Assembly: GCA_025093985.1 (NCBI GenBank) | Contig: JACAAK010000007.1 | Coordinates: forward strand, 124,001 to 188,000 | From: Calvatia gigantea | Taxonomy: Eukaryota > Basidiomycota > Agaricomycetes > Agaricales > Lycoperdaceae | Length of the DNA: 64,000 nucleotides | Direction of reading: 5' to 3' | In this document: piece after piece, positions 9,752 to 20,492 of the stretch | Layout of the letters: each line of letters opens with the position of its first letter | Position numbering within the stretch: the first letter of the stretch is position 1 | Program-made: the position numbers and the translations under genes | The notes under the pieces: model-generated | Database searches by the model: none | The model's input: the letters and a program-made list of their open reading frames with translations, nothing else | What the model was told of the DNA's origin: nothing

Positions 9752-10822
9752 GAGTGTGACGATTTCCAGACATACGTGGCACATGCCTCGGCCACAAAGA
9801 ACTTGGGCCACACCAGCAACGCGGCAAGTTGATGTAGGGGAGTAACAACAATCTGGGCTAAGATTTGACGGGGAACGTGAAAGGACCCAGGAGAATGTTG
9901 AAGGGGTGTCGGAACAATTTGAAAAAGCACAGGAGCAGGAGAGCAGCTACCATCATGAAAGAGTCTTAGAATGGGGACGGAATGTGGAGGGACAGAATGA
10001 GGGAGCAAGATGGAGGGTATCACTGGAAGAATGTTATGAGTGATGTCAATTGACACAGCCGTTTGCATATAAAATCCCGAGACGCGGACACACCAATTGA
10101 GGTGAAAACAGTGCACAGACATGGTTCAGATTGAGTACACTTCGGTGATGGAGTCGAAGCAGGATACCTAAATGGCACGAAGAAGGATTATTAAAGATTA
10201 GAAGGTTTCACAGAAAAGTGGATGTCACCATCACACGTATTCCATCAGGTAATGGTAGTGGGGGCATATATCTTCTGCTTAGCAGTGATGTTTTGGCGAA
10301 ACGAAACAGCAGGCAAATATGAAGAATGAAAACAATTATAGCTGTTGATGTGGTTTGGGAAATAATCACCCAAAGGGACTGTGGGTGACCTTATTCAAGA
10401 GTACCTGGACGGAGGTGAGTTAAGGGTGGTGGTCACCAGTTGTGAGCAGAACAGACATACAGTTGAAGTTTTGACAAACCACCTGAAGATATACATCACA
10501 TCACAGAGAGCGGGGGCCTGTTGCATCCATTTCCAGAAATGTGGCTGTTACGCAACAGGGAGCTGAATTAGTGAAACCCTCTCATCCTCATCCTTCCAAC
10601 ATCCAACCATCTCCAGAAGGAAGGATACAAGGGTGGTGACATTCATGGGGTAGTGGGTCCACTTCTTCCACTCACTGTGTTGACCACCTGATGTTGAACA
10701 GTTTTGTCGACTCACCCACTTCGAAAGTCATCTCTCTGACCTGTCATTTTGACACAATCCTGCAGTGGTTTCTGACAAGAAGTCAACAGCTGGAAGTTGG
10801 GAGGAGGGGCAAATGGCATATT
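9752..10822. other. Boundary between gene island and repeat region
   Basis: No gene recognised. CpG dinucleotides thin out from about 10.3 kb onward. A 139-codon minus frame (9703-10122) contains the conserved upstream block of H4 and has no domain. Confidence 0.5.
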
Positions 10823-11260
10823 TGTTGAATTTCGATCCATACCACTACACTGGTTCAGTCTATTTATAGCTGAAATGGATCTAGAGAACTTTACTCTTGG
10901 AGTGAGTAATATTAGCTATGAACAATTGCTACATTCCATTAGGAAACAGCATTATACCACACTACAAGTTGCTGGTAGAGACTATTAATTAGATAGGTGC
11001 TGTTAATGCATTATGCTCTGTATATGCCATTGGTAGTAAATAGCTCACCCTGTACCCAGGTTGTAGGGCATTTCACCTAGGACTTTAGTATATAAGCCAT
11101 ATGTAGTATGCATTCATTCTTCAGACAATCCAATCTTCATTCTACTTGAACTCCTACATCTTAGCAACACTTTGATACTTCAAGCATTCTCTTACAAACC
11201 CAGTGAGTGTGACTACCCTCCACCACTAGCATTAGCTACTGTAGTGTACTTGTCTCAACA
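10823..11260 (+). mobile_element. Solo LTR, family LTR-B (438 bp)
   Basis: Starts TGTTGAAT and ends TCTCAACA. Flanks ATATT and GTATT form a 5-bp duplication with one transition that fits CpG decay. Copies with exact duplications lie at 46205-46653 and 47666-48082. Confidence 0.8.
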
Positions 11261-11692
11261 GTATTTTAATGTTCTGACCCCACAAAAGGTTGCTAGTGGT
11301 GCCAGCATGTTACAGGGGAGAAGATTGACCTTGATTTGGATCAGAAGAGCAAAGAAGTAAATTTTCAGGGTGTCATTCAGAGGGGCAAGTTGGAGGCTAT
11401 AGTGGGGTGTTCAGAGAGTGGCACTGAAGTGGCCTCAGGTGTGCTTAGGATTGATGACTGATAGCATAGAGCCTAGGAAGATAATTCTGTTGGAAGAGTC
11501 CTGCTTTTGGCTGTCATAGTGTGTATTGTAGACTGAGTTCTGCATAGACTGGCACTATCAGATGAGTAAGGTCTCAGCACTGAGCATACAGAAAATGGAA
11601 GAGGAGGTATGCCTTGTCAGACCCTCCAACATTAAGCAAGAGTATGCTCATTCCATTCTCAGCCACCAATGGCTGCATAGATGCAAGGGAAG
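11261..11692. other. Unidentified CpG-poor sequence, probable transposon relic
   Basis: No intact frame and no domain recognised. A string near 11597-11632 (GGTATGCCTTGTCAGACC) recurs in similar form near 12609-12640, hinting at a decayed repeat on both sides of LTR-A. Confidence 0.4.
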
Positions 11693-12406
11693 TGTGGAGA
11701 CTGTACATCAGCTGTCTTCAGAATGGCATCCAACAAGCATCTCACACTAATCAGTCTGCCCTCCAAAGATTTTGTTATCCTAACCATTCATTGATCTGTT
11801 GCCAATCCACTTGTTCCTTGCTCACTACACAAACCATCCATTTTGCCTGCCATACATTGTGTTTTAGACCACTACCCACTTTAATAAAATTTCACCACAC
11901 ACCTTTCTCATTATTGACATTTTTTTTTCTAATTCAGACTCTTCACCTCCGTAGTTGCACATTCACTTGTTGTATTTCAAAATTTCAACATTTTACCACA
12001 GCTCCCTAGCCTAACCTTCATTATACTAACTCAACACATTTGCTATACAGATTCAGTATTTGTAGATAACTGTAGAAATTGAACACCAGACAAGTTGTCT
12101 ACAGTATAAATACAGTTGAGCCAATAGAGGCTCGACACCTAGTAATTGGATACCCATTTTTTTTCTCACTCTTGAAGTCTCACTCTGAATCATCTCAGCT
12201 TTGTCTCTTGTTGTCAGTTGCTCTCTTGTTGACTCTCAGTCCACACTCATTCTGAACTCTTGTCTTTGATGATACTATTACTCTTGCCCCTCTTTCTCTT
12301 GTGTTCTTGGCCTCCGTCTCTTCTTTCCTGGACCTAGTTTTGAAGCCTCATAACTGACAGATACAGTTACACCCTATTTTTGTTAAACTGCTGCCTCATC
12401 TCTTCA
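11693..12406 (+). mobile_element. Solo LTR-like element, family LTR-A (714 bp)
   Basis: Second full copy of the element that interrupts hydrophobin H3, here in plus orientation, from TGTGGAGACTG to CTCTTCA. Flanks are GAAG and GGAG. Nearly every CpG of the H3 copy is TpG or CpA here. Confidence 0.7.
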
Positions 12407-12674
12407 GGAGACTGGATGGTGGCAGTGGAGTCATATAATACTTGAAATCAGAATAAAGACAGCCTATGACATTGACCAGATAGAGTTTGAGGTGGTTCCA
12501 TTGAATAAGTCCTTCTTTCATTTGTCACAATGTATTGGATGAATTCCACCCCTCCTAAAATTGTTGGTGTCAGTATTGTGTACATGGAAGTGAAATTTAA
12601 AAGAAGAGGTATACCCTGTCAGACTCTCCAATGGCTGGTGAGTATACCCTGACTTATTTCATTCTTAGTGTTCT
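12407..12674. other. Unidentified CpG-poor sequence
   Basis: No gene seen. It lies between LTR-A and the first family A LTR. Confidence 0.4.
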
Positions 12675-12981
12675 TGTTACGACCTTAGTCGGTTTAGACC
12701 TCAGGTTGCAGCTCTGGCTAAGACTTGAGGGCGAGTAAGGGAAAGAGAACAAAGGTGGTTAAGCGTACCGAATACAACAGGGTGTATGTACGCTTAAATA
12801 TGTCTAGAGCTATCCGGTTGAACGGATGGAGTAACTACATGAAACGTCCGGTCAAGGCGTGGTAGTTGGTACGAGTCATATCTTCGGAGAACACTGGACT
12901 AGAATACTTGAAACAGGTACGCAGATAATTAGGAATGCAGAATAACACGGAACTCGTTATGATCGGTGGAAACTCATAACA
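12675..12981 (-). repeat. LTR-D, 3' LTR of E1
   Basis: 307 bp, TGTTA...TAACA. A polypurine tract (GGGGGG on the minus strand) lies just inside it, next to ORF3. It is CpG-richer than other LTR-D copies. Confidence 0.85.
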
Positions 12982-12999
12982 ATACCCCCCGATTAGACT

Positions 13000-13989
13000 T
13001 CATGCCTCAGGAAGTTCGTCAAACTCTCCATTGACTACGGCGGCGGCGAGGGCTTTCTTGGTGGCTCCGATAAGGTACTTTCCTTCGTTGGAGCGTGCAA
13101 AGAAGACGGGCAAGTGGCTGCGGCCATCTTGACGGATAGGGACTGGGATTCTGTTGAAGGGGAACTCGGTGATGGTTGAGTTGTCCCAGTAGCTCTTGAC
13201 TATCGTTTTCCAATAATGTTGGTCCTTTTCTTGGCCTGGTAGTACACTGCGGAATCTTGCTGGTGGGAGAAAAACCGATACGATCTGTGGTGGGGTGATG
13301 GTCTTTATGAATCGTCGGAGTGCATTGACTTCCTCTTTCATTGAGACGGTGGTTTCTTCGTCCATGGGTGTGTCTGCTCGTTTGGTTGGTGGGGAACGGA
13401 TGGTGGTGTGTAGGTCAGCGAGAGTGACTCCAATGCGTGTAACGAGTTGATCAATGTCTGGGTCTTCTGTGGTTTTGTCGCGTCCTAGTAGGTTCATAGC
13501 GACGTCTGCGAGTTCTAGGAAGATATCGGCGATATCGAGGTGGTTGAATACCTCTAGAGCAAGGTCAACACGGCTCTGAAGGCTGTGAACTCGACTTTGT
13601 TCGCTGGGTGTGAGGGTGGATAATTCTAATGCGCGGAAGATGGCGGGGATGTGTTGGCTTGTGGAGGACGATGCGTTGGCGAACCCGGCATACATGTCCA
13701 CGAAAGTGATGCAAGCGGTGGTGAGGGTGATATGTCGGTTTACTGTGAGTCGTTTGTTTTGGGCCGTGATTGTTTCTACTTCGTCGTTTGTGGCTTTGTT
13801 GACATCTTTGAGGAGGGCCTTGAGGAGCCCTTGTGCTGGGGACGGGGTGGTTGCGAGGTTGTAACGGGTGCCTTGGGGTGCGGGTGCTTGGCTGTTGCCT
13901 GGCTTTGGGAGGGGCACTGAAGAGATCGTGGTCGGGTTGGGGTGGACGAGGGAGTTGATAGAGATGCAGTTAGATTGGGAGGCAGGCAT
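13000..13989 (-). CDS. Family A ORF3, unknown protein in env position (329 aa)
   Basis: Intact 329-codon frame downstream of the chromodomain and directly before the polypurine tract and 3' LTR. Decayed versions occur at the same place in three other copies (21937-22919, 23321-24261, 29744-30727), so it belongs to the element. I recognise no domain. The N-terminal ~50 residues are Pro/Ser-rich; residues ~55-200 look helical, with an Asp/Glu/Leu-rich stretch around LALEVFNHLDIADIFLELAD; the C-terminal third is richer in aromatic and basic residues. No signal peptide or convincing membrane segment is seen, which argues against an envelope protein. It is the best-preserved ORF of the element, with many CpGs. 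Confidence 0.7.
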   Translation of the reverse strand: MPASQSNCISINSLVHPNPTTISSVPLPKPGNSQAPAPQGTRYNLATTPSPAQGLLKALLKDVNKATNDEVETITAQNKRLTVNRHITLTTACITFVDMYAGFANASSSTSQHIPAIFRALELSTLTPSEQSRVHSLQSRVDLALEVFNHLDIADIFLELADVAMNLLGRDKTTEDPDIDQLVTRIGVTLADLHTTIRSPPTKRADTPMDEETTVSMKEEVNALRRFIKTITPPQIVSVFLPPARFRSVLPGQEKDQHYWKTIVKSYWDNSTITEFPFNRIPVPIRQDGRSHLPVFFARSNEGKYLIGATKKALAAAVVNGEFDELPEA

Positions 13990-15590
13990 GTCTTGTTTAG
14001 TTTCTCTGTCTGGGTTGCTTGTTTGATGCTTTTTTGTGTTTTCTGCCCCCTCTTTTATGGGTATCCTCCAGATGCCTTTTTAGGTAGTCTCTTATGGCGT
14101 CCTTCGCATTTTCTAAATTGGACTCCACTATCCACATATCTTCTTCATTACTGTACCCTTTCCAATGGACCAGGAATTGATAGCCCCTTCCTCGTTTTCA
14201 TCGTCCACAGATCTTCTCTACTTTGTATTCTTCTTCATTGTTGATGATCACCAGGTCTGGCACTGATGGCAGTTTTTGACTCAGGAACTCTGCCTCGTGC
14301 GCTGGTGACAGGAGCTGTTCGTTGAATACATCATGAATGGCCCACCCATCCAGTAGTGTCAGCCGATATGCTGCTTCTCCTATCTTTTCCTTAATAAGGA
14401 AAGGTCCATACTGTTTTTGGCCTAGCTTCTTTGATGATTGATTGGTATGGATATTGGTGTTTTTTAACCATACTTTATCTCCTGTTTGATACATGCTGGC
14501 ATAGGTTCTATTGTGGTCGTGTTGCTGTTTCATCTTTTCTTGGTATGTCCGTAGTGCTGATGAGGCATTGTCTCGGGCATGCTGTAGTTGTTCCAGGAAT
14601 GCTATAGTGGCAGGATTGTTCATTGTTAGTTCATTCTTGCCTTTCCATGGATTCCTTCCATAGTTTAGAAAGAATGGTGTCTCCTGTGTTCCTCCTTGCT
14701 GCTTGTCATTGTACTGAAACTCTGCGATGGGGAGCCACTCCACCCAGTCATCTTGGTCATAGTTGCAGTACAGGCGGATGAAGGTTTCTACTTCTCTGTT
14801 GATGCACTCAGTTTGTCCATCTGTTTGTGGATGATATACCATTGATAGGCTTCATTCGATACCGAGCCCCTTGAACAACTCCTTGGTGAATTCTGATGTG
14901 AATTGAGGTCCTCAGTCACTAAGTACTTTCCTCGGCAATCTGTGTAGCTTCCATATTTCATCTCGGTATATTCTTGCGACGTTCTTTGATGACGCATCTG
15001 TAGTTGTCGCTGAGAGTCATATTATTTTTGTGAAGCGGTCCACAATGACTAGTATTGCATCTTTTTCTTTTGATTCTGGCAGTAGTCTGATCATGTTGAT
15101 ACTGATTTCTTCCCAAGGTCCATTTGGTATTGGGAGGGGGTGTAGTGGTGATTTGAGCAGTGTTGTTCTTGGTTTGTTTCTTTGGCAGGCTTGGCATCCT
15201 CAGATATATCTTTTTACATCCTTTCGTATTGATGGCCACCAATAGTCTCAGCTGATTAGCTCTGTCATCCTGTGTTGTCCTAGGTGTCCTGCATCTGGTG
15301 TGTCATGGTACTGTATTAGGATCTCTTCTCGTAGCTTTTGGTCAGGTGGGACATATGCACTGTTTTGTTTGTAGATGACTCCGTTATCTTCGGTGAGCTG
15401 TGATCCTTGCTTCTGTAGCTCAGTTAAGACTGTTGTTTCTCGTTGGGTTTGGCCTCGGATTTGTTCTAGGAAGTTAGGTTTGATGAACAATTCTGCTTGT
15501 AAGAGTACTGTGCTGTCTGTGCCTTCCGTCTGTAGCCAGCTTTCTCGAATCATAGTGACTAGTTTATTTTCTTGTCCTCCTGGCATTTGG
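13990..15590 (-). pseudogene. E1 integrase and chromodomain, broken
   Basis: Minus strand. Integrase inserts cDNA; a chromodomain directs it to modified histones. The N-terminal zinc-binding region is visible (H...H near YHDTPDAGHLGQHR, then C-x2-C in GCQACQRNK), then the DDE core: first Asp in VIVDRFTK, second in LSD just before a TGA where SDRG is expected, and Glu in INREVE. The core ends in a long linker with KKLGQKQYGPFLI. A TGA at about 14198 separates this from the chromodomain (GYQFLVHWKGYSNEEDMW...), which runs to about 14000. At least four stops interrupt it; several are TGA in place of CGA. Confidence 0.85.
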
Positions 15591-17026
15591 TGGATTCAGG
15601 ATAACAGATCGGCTTTTGTATTTGTTTTTCCCGGCACATGTCATAGTGTGAAGTCGTAGTCTTGCAGCTATAGGTACTACCGTGCTTGTCATCCATTTAA
15701 CTTCTGTGGTTCTCGATAATACTTGAGATTTTCATAGTCAGTCCAGATCTCAAATTATTCCTCGGCGTCCAGTAGGTAGTGTCTCCATTCCTTCAGGGCA
15801 TGGACAATGGCTAGTAGTTCTTTGTTGTATATTTCATAGTTTCATTCTGTCAGTGACAATGTCCATGATGTGAAAGTGATTGGATGCCATTTGTCTTCTT
15901 GTAATTGTAAAAGGACTCCTCCTAACGCATAGTCTGATGTGTCAACTTCTACTCTGAATTGGCCATGTCTTTGTGGTAATGTTAGGACAGGTTCTTCGGT
16001 GATACATTTCTTGAGTCGGTTGAATGAGTCTTGGTGCTCTTGTGTCCATTCCCATGTGGTTGCTCCTTTGAGTTTGTTTAAGGGCCCCGCAATTGTACTG
16101 AAGTTTTTGATGAAACGTCGATAGTAGTTTGTGAACCCCAGGAACCTTTCCACCCCTTTAGTGTTCTTGGGTTCGGGCCATTCCCACACCGTCTTTACTT
16201 TATCTTCTTCCATTTCAATTCGTCCATGTCCTACCCAAACTCCTAGCATTGGGATTTCTTCTGCATTGAAGATGCACTTGGTTCACTTGAAGCATAGATT
16301 GTACTGGGCTGCTCGTTCCAGAAATCGTACTGTCCATTCCTTTAGTTGCTCCTTAGTGTTTCCTGGGATGGCGAAGTCATCCATATAGTTTACGATGTCT
16401 CTGTTTTGTAAGAGGTCATGGAAGATGCTTGTCATCATTCTGGAGAATGTCCCTAGTGAGTTGCTGAGACTGAAAAACATTACTGTAGGTTCGAATAGCC
16501 CTTCGTTGGTTAGGAAGGCTGCTTTCCACTCATCTCCTTCTTTGATTCGGACGTTGTTGTAGCCCCAAATGATGTCCAGTTTGTTGAAATATTTGGCTTT
16601 TCCTAATTTGTCAATGACTTCTCCAATTCGAGGCAGCAGCGTTTTATCCTTGATGACTACGTTATTCAATCGTCGGTAATCTTGAATGAGTCGTTTTGAG
16701 CCATCCTTTTTTGGGATGAAAAAGGTGGGTGCAGCATATGGTGATTTCAATGGTCGTATTCGTCCTGACTCGAGGTTTTCTTTGACAAATATCTTGAGCT
16801 TGTCTTGTTCTTTGATCGTCATGTTGTAAGTTCCTGCATTGATTTCCTTGGGTGCGTCTTCCGTTAAGATTATCTCGTGGTCCCATTCTGTTCGTTCAGG
16901 CAGCTTGTCGAATGTAGTTTTGTTGAATAAGTGTGTGAATGGTTGTACGTAGTCTGGTAGGTCTTTTGGTTTGGTCGGGTCTGGCTCGTCTTCTTCTTTC
17001 CATAGGTCTTCTGTGGCAGTTATGTT
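15591..17026 (-). pseudogene. E1 reverse transcriptase and RNase H, broken
   Basis: Minus strand. RT begins near 16890; the frame 16822-16283 holds FFIPKKDGSKR, the LDIIWGYNNVRIKEGDEWKAAF block and the active-site YMDD (VNYMDDFAIPG). The connection and RNase H follow at 16249-15842, with KVDTS-type Asp in FRVEVDTSDYALGGVLL. Stops separate the frames. The upstream part (17026-16890) links protease to RT. Confidence 0.85.
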
Positions 17027-17338
17027 TCATAGTTTTTCAGTGATAGGGATGTTCTGATGGGGGAATTGGCAGCCTGGGGGACACCGGGTGAATTTGATTT
17101 CTCCATTGTTCCAATCTACCTCTGGGTTGTGTTTGACTAGCCAATCATGTCCTAGGAAGACTTCTGCTCTGTCCTGTAGTTGTACGACTGAGGCCTCAAT
17201 TTGTTCCTTATGTCCCTGGATGTCGATGTTGATCATGGTGGTCTCTGTTAGATACAAGTTTCTTGACTCTCGAGGCAGCGCCTACTCGGAGTCTCTAGAA
17301 AAATCCTGGTTCGTTTCTGGTTCCGCTTCATCCATTGC
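17027..17338 (-). pseudogene. E1 second protease region, internally deleted
   Basis: Minus strand. The C-terminal half of a retropepsin-like domain (FLGHDWLVKHNPEVDW) follows the second gag directly. The segment with the catalytic DSG is missing: sequence jumps from the Gag end (ALPRESRNLY) to TETTMINIDIQG. About 215 bp of it is repeated almost exactly at 18345-18568. Confidence 0.75.
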
Positions 17339-18344
17339 TCAGATCTGTACTTTCTTTGGTGCGGTGCATGCTTTGGCTATGTGTCCGATTTTTCCGCAGT
17401 TGTAGCATGTTAACCCTTTGGGTTTCTTGCAGTCTTTGGACATGTGCCCAAATATTCCGCAGTTGTAGCATTTGGGTTCCCCTTTTGTGTTGAACACATG
17501 TCGCCTGCTTCCTATCTCCATGGGTTCTCCCATTCCCCCATAAGTAGTTCCCAAGTTAGTTTTCTTATCTCCTCGGTATTCGGATGCTTCGTATCCTTGT
17601 CCAACTGCTAGTATGGCCTCCTTCCATTCTGGGTACGTATCGGGTCGCACGGCTGGAGGGTAGCCTGTGATGGTGTGGATAATATCTTGTCGGGCGTTTT
17701 TTCGCAACAGGAACATGGCGTGTCGGTTGTCAGTTTTTGCCTTGTTTTTCAGTACTTCGAATTCGATGAGGTAGTCGGCCGTGTTCCTATTCCCCTGTTT
17801 GAATTTTTCGATCTGCCATTCCGCCTTCGCGTTCATGGTGTCGTCTGAGAAGGTTCATTTAAATTCTTCTGCAAAGACCTTCCAGTCTACAGAGTCTTCT
17901 CCTTCCAGGATTTGTGGTGCTTTCATTGCTGCATATGCTCCTGCTGTTCCTCCCCTCAACCTGGCCAAGACTGCTATAGCTTTATCATCTGCCGTGCTGA
18001 CTTTGTTGAATTTCATGAAGAGTGTCATGGCTCTCCACCAGTCGTCGAATTTGGTTCGTGTTCCATCGAAGAACCCTGGGTCTGGCACAAGGCCCTTTGT
18101 ACTAGGGGCTGTGGTGGGTGCAGTATTGTCTGTCATTACTGAGTCTCCTGATTCTGATTCTGTTTCAGTGTCTTGGTTCTCCTGTTGTCCTAGCTGTTCT
18201 TCTGCTATGTCGAGTTCATCGAAGAGTTCTGATATAACTGCTTCTACTCCTGTTGGGTTTACTCCTTGCGTGGTTTCTCTGGGTTCGTTGTCTGTTACAA
18301 CCGTTTCTGATACAGGTACTTCGGGGTTTCCTGTTTCAGTATGT
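17339..18344 (-). pseudogene. E1 second gag copy with two zinc knuckles
   Basis: Minus strand. Gag forms the capsid and packages RNA. Acidic N-terminus, then the conserved block GLVPDPGFFDGTRTKFDDWW, capsid-like helices (EWQIEKFKQGNRNTADYLIEF), and two CCHC knuckles, CYNCGIFGHMSKDC and CYNCGKIGHIAKAC. A stop near 17855 breaks it. It lacks its own start region: at about 18345 it is fused to protease sequence of the first copy. Confidence 0.8.
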
Positions 18345-18568
18345 TCATAGTTTTTCAGGATGTTCTGATGGGGGAATTGGCAGCCTGGGGGACACCGGGT
18401 GAATTTGATTTCTCCATTGTTCCAATCTACCTCTGGGTTGTGTTTGACTAGCCAATCATGTCCTAGGAAGACTTCTGCTCTGTCCTGTAGTTGTACGACT
18501 GAGGCCTCAATTTGTTCCTTATGTCCCTGGATGTCGATGTTGATCATGGTGGTCTCTGTTACAGTAAG
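18345..18568 (-). repeat. Duplicated protease segment of E1
   Basis: Nearly identical to 17035-17257. It is the end of the first copy's protease, cut from its 5' part by the Tc1 insertion and fused at 18345 to the middle of a second gag. Confidence 0.8.
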
Positions 18569-20166
18569 GGACAAAACCGTTCCAATGTTTTGAACTTCTC
18601 AGAAGATCAGCTCATATCTCAAGGACTACTGTGGCTGTGCACTTCCTAATTTAATTGTAGATAGTCCAGTATCTTATCTAATCATATGCAAAGTATGATT
18701 ATGTAATCCTTTGTTTTAGGGGAGTTATTAATTAATTAATATTTTAAGTGCATTGGAACAGTTTTGTCCCTCTTGAAATTTATATACAAAATGGGTATTC
18801 TAGTACCTGGTATAAGCTCCCTTGGCCTGTAAAACTGCCTGGACCCTCCTAGGCATACTCTCTATCAGATTCTGACACACTTCTGGTTCTATGTCATCCC
18901 ACTCCTTTTGTATCCTCTCCCATAGGGTATTCATGCTATCAGGAGGAGTATCATACTCTCCCAGCTTATTCTTGAGGTGAGTCCAGAGATGTTCAATGGG
19001 ATTAAGGTCTGGAGACTGTGGGGGCCATACCATAACCTCCAATTCAGACTCATCTAGCCAGTTTGTAGCCTTTTTGCTCTTGTGTTTGGGGTCATTGTCC
19101 TGTTGGAAGACCATATCCTCCTCATTCTTCCCATACCACCTGATGCTCCTCTTTAGTTCATCCCCCAAAATTTGAACATAAAGGTCAGCATCCATCTTCC
19201 CTTCAATTTTAGTGGCAAACCCCACTCCATCCCACAGCATACAACCCCAGATCATCACATTTCCTCCACCAAACTTGACTGTTCCCTCAACCAATCTATC
19301 ATTCAGCCCCTCTCCTGCCTTTTTCCATACCCAAACCCTTCCATCTGATCCAAACCGATTGATTTTGGACTCATCTGTCCAAATAACCCTCTTCCAGTCC
19401 TCCAGGGTCCAGTTAACATGTGCTTCTGCCCACTCCAACCTTTTCCTCCTATGGACAGCAGTAAGTTTAGGTCGTTTCCGCTTGACTACAGCCTTCATTC
19501 CAGCTCCTCTGAGTGCCCTGCGCACTGTTTTGGTGGATACAGGCTGGGCAATAACATTTTGAAGTGATTTGGTGACTTGGGAGGCATTGTCAGCCTTGCG
19601 AGAGGTGATGAGGCGAACAGAATAGTGGATATCAGAGGGAGAAAGTTTAGATGGGCAGCCACCAACAGATTTGGAAAGTGTTGATCTATGTTTGGAGCGA
19701 ATCCTAGAAATAGTACTGACTCCCAGACCAGTAATAGAAGCAATATGATGAGCAGATTTCCCTTGGTCCAGGTAAGAGAGGACTCTATTGGTCTGAGTAG
19801 AGGAAAGAGAGCGCATATAGTTGTAAAGGTATAGTGGGGGAGTTAATTTGCACCTGAGAATAAGCACATCCATTTATACATCACCCTACATGGTCACATG
19901 ATTTTATTTGTATTTATTTGATTGCAATAAACGAAGTCATGTGCTCAGAATTTGAGAGGGACAAAACTGTTCCAATGTACTTAAAATATTAATTAATTAA
20001 TAACTCCCCCAAAACAAAGGATTACATAATCATACTTTGCATATGATTAGATAAGATACTGGACTATCTACAATTAAATTAGGAAGTGCACAGCCACAGT
20101 AGTCCTTGAGTTATGAGCTGATCTTCTGAAAAGTTCAAAACATTGGAACGGTTTTGTCCCTTACTG
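18562..20166 (-). mobile_element. Tc1/mariner transposon, copy Tc1-1 (1605 bp)
   Basis: Flanked by TA (18560-18561 and 20167-20168). Terminal inverted repeats of about 212 bp (18562-18773 and ~19956-20166) each carry GGGACAAAACYGTTCCAATG at both ends, in opposite orientation. It encodes one DD34E transposase with an open frame. Inserted into the protease of family A element E1. Confidence 0.95.
18800..19873 (-). CDS. Tc1 transposase (DD34E), apparently intact
   Basis: 357-aa cut-and-paste transposase. The N-terminus has two helix-turn-helix regions for TIR binding: residues ~27-60 (VLSYLDQGKSAHHIASITGL) and ~70-125 (GGCPSKLS...TVRRALRGAG). The catalytic domain has Asp in IWTDESK, Asp in FQQDNDPKH and Glu in NPIEHLW, with exactly 34 residues between the second Asp and the Glu. 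GxxN-type glycines (GGGNVMIWG) are present. The first Met at 19873 is not certain: an in-frame Met about 19 residues later (MRSLSS) is an alternative start. No stop or frameshift, unlike the copy at 59983. Confidence 0.93.
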   Translation of the reverse strand: MDVLILRCKLTPPLYLYNYMRSLSSTQTNRVLSYLDQGKSAHHIASITGLGVSTISRIRSKHRSTLSKSVGGCPSKLSPSDIHYSVRLITSRKADNASQVTKSLQNVIAQPVSTKTVRRALRGAGMKAVVKRKRPKLTAVHRRKRLEWAEAHVNWTLEDWKRVIWTDESKINRFGSDGRVWVWKKAGEGLNDRLVEGTVKFGGGNVMIWGCMLWDGVGFATKIEGKMDADLYVQILGDELKRSIRWYGKNEEDMVFQQDNDPKHKSKKATNWLDESELEVMVWPPQSPDLNPIEHLWTHLKNKLGEYDTPPDSMNTLWERIQKEWDDIEPEVCQNLIESMPRRVQAVLQAKGAYTRY

Positions 20167-20168
20167 TA

Positions 20169-20492
20169 CTTTTCTGCCTTGGTTAGGTGTTCTGTCTGTG
20201 TTTAGTACCAAAATTTATTGTTCCAATTTCCGGGTAGGGAGTCCTTCTTCATCTACCAGTTTCCTGCTGATGCTGCTGGTTGTACACCCTGAGTCTATGA
20301 TGGTGTTGACTGTTATCTCCTTCCCTGCCATTTGTATTTTTCCTTTTAGATTTAGTTTGCACTTTCTTCTCTGAGGAATCGTGTAGAATTTGTCTGATAT
20401 CCTAGATACAAGCTTTTTGACTCTCGAGGTAGCGCCTACTCAGAGTCTTTGGAAAAATCCTTTCCTTCTTCGTCGGTGGCCTCTTCTACTCC
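20169..20492 (-). pseudogene. E1 first protease, 5' part
   Basis: Minus strand, upstream of the Tc1 insertion. Contains the retropepsin active-site block IDSGCTTSSIS and KLVDEEGLP, then a stop shortly before the Tc1 TA site. Its continuation is at 18345-18568 beyond the transposon. Confidence 0.75.

Noticed and set aside
13000..13989. ORF3 as a retroviral-type envelope gene
   Set aside because: Position fits, but there is no signal peptide, no membrane anchor and no glycoprotein-like cysteine pattern.
19212..19562. Frames opposite the Tc1 transposase (also at 35211-35561 and 60294-60644)
   Set aside because: Conserved only because the DNA of the Tc1 copies is nearly identical; antisense shadow of the catalytic domain.
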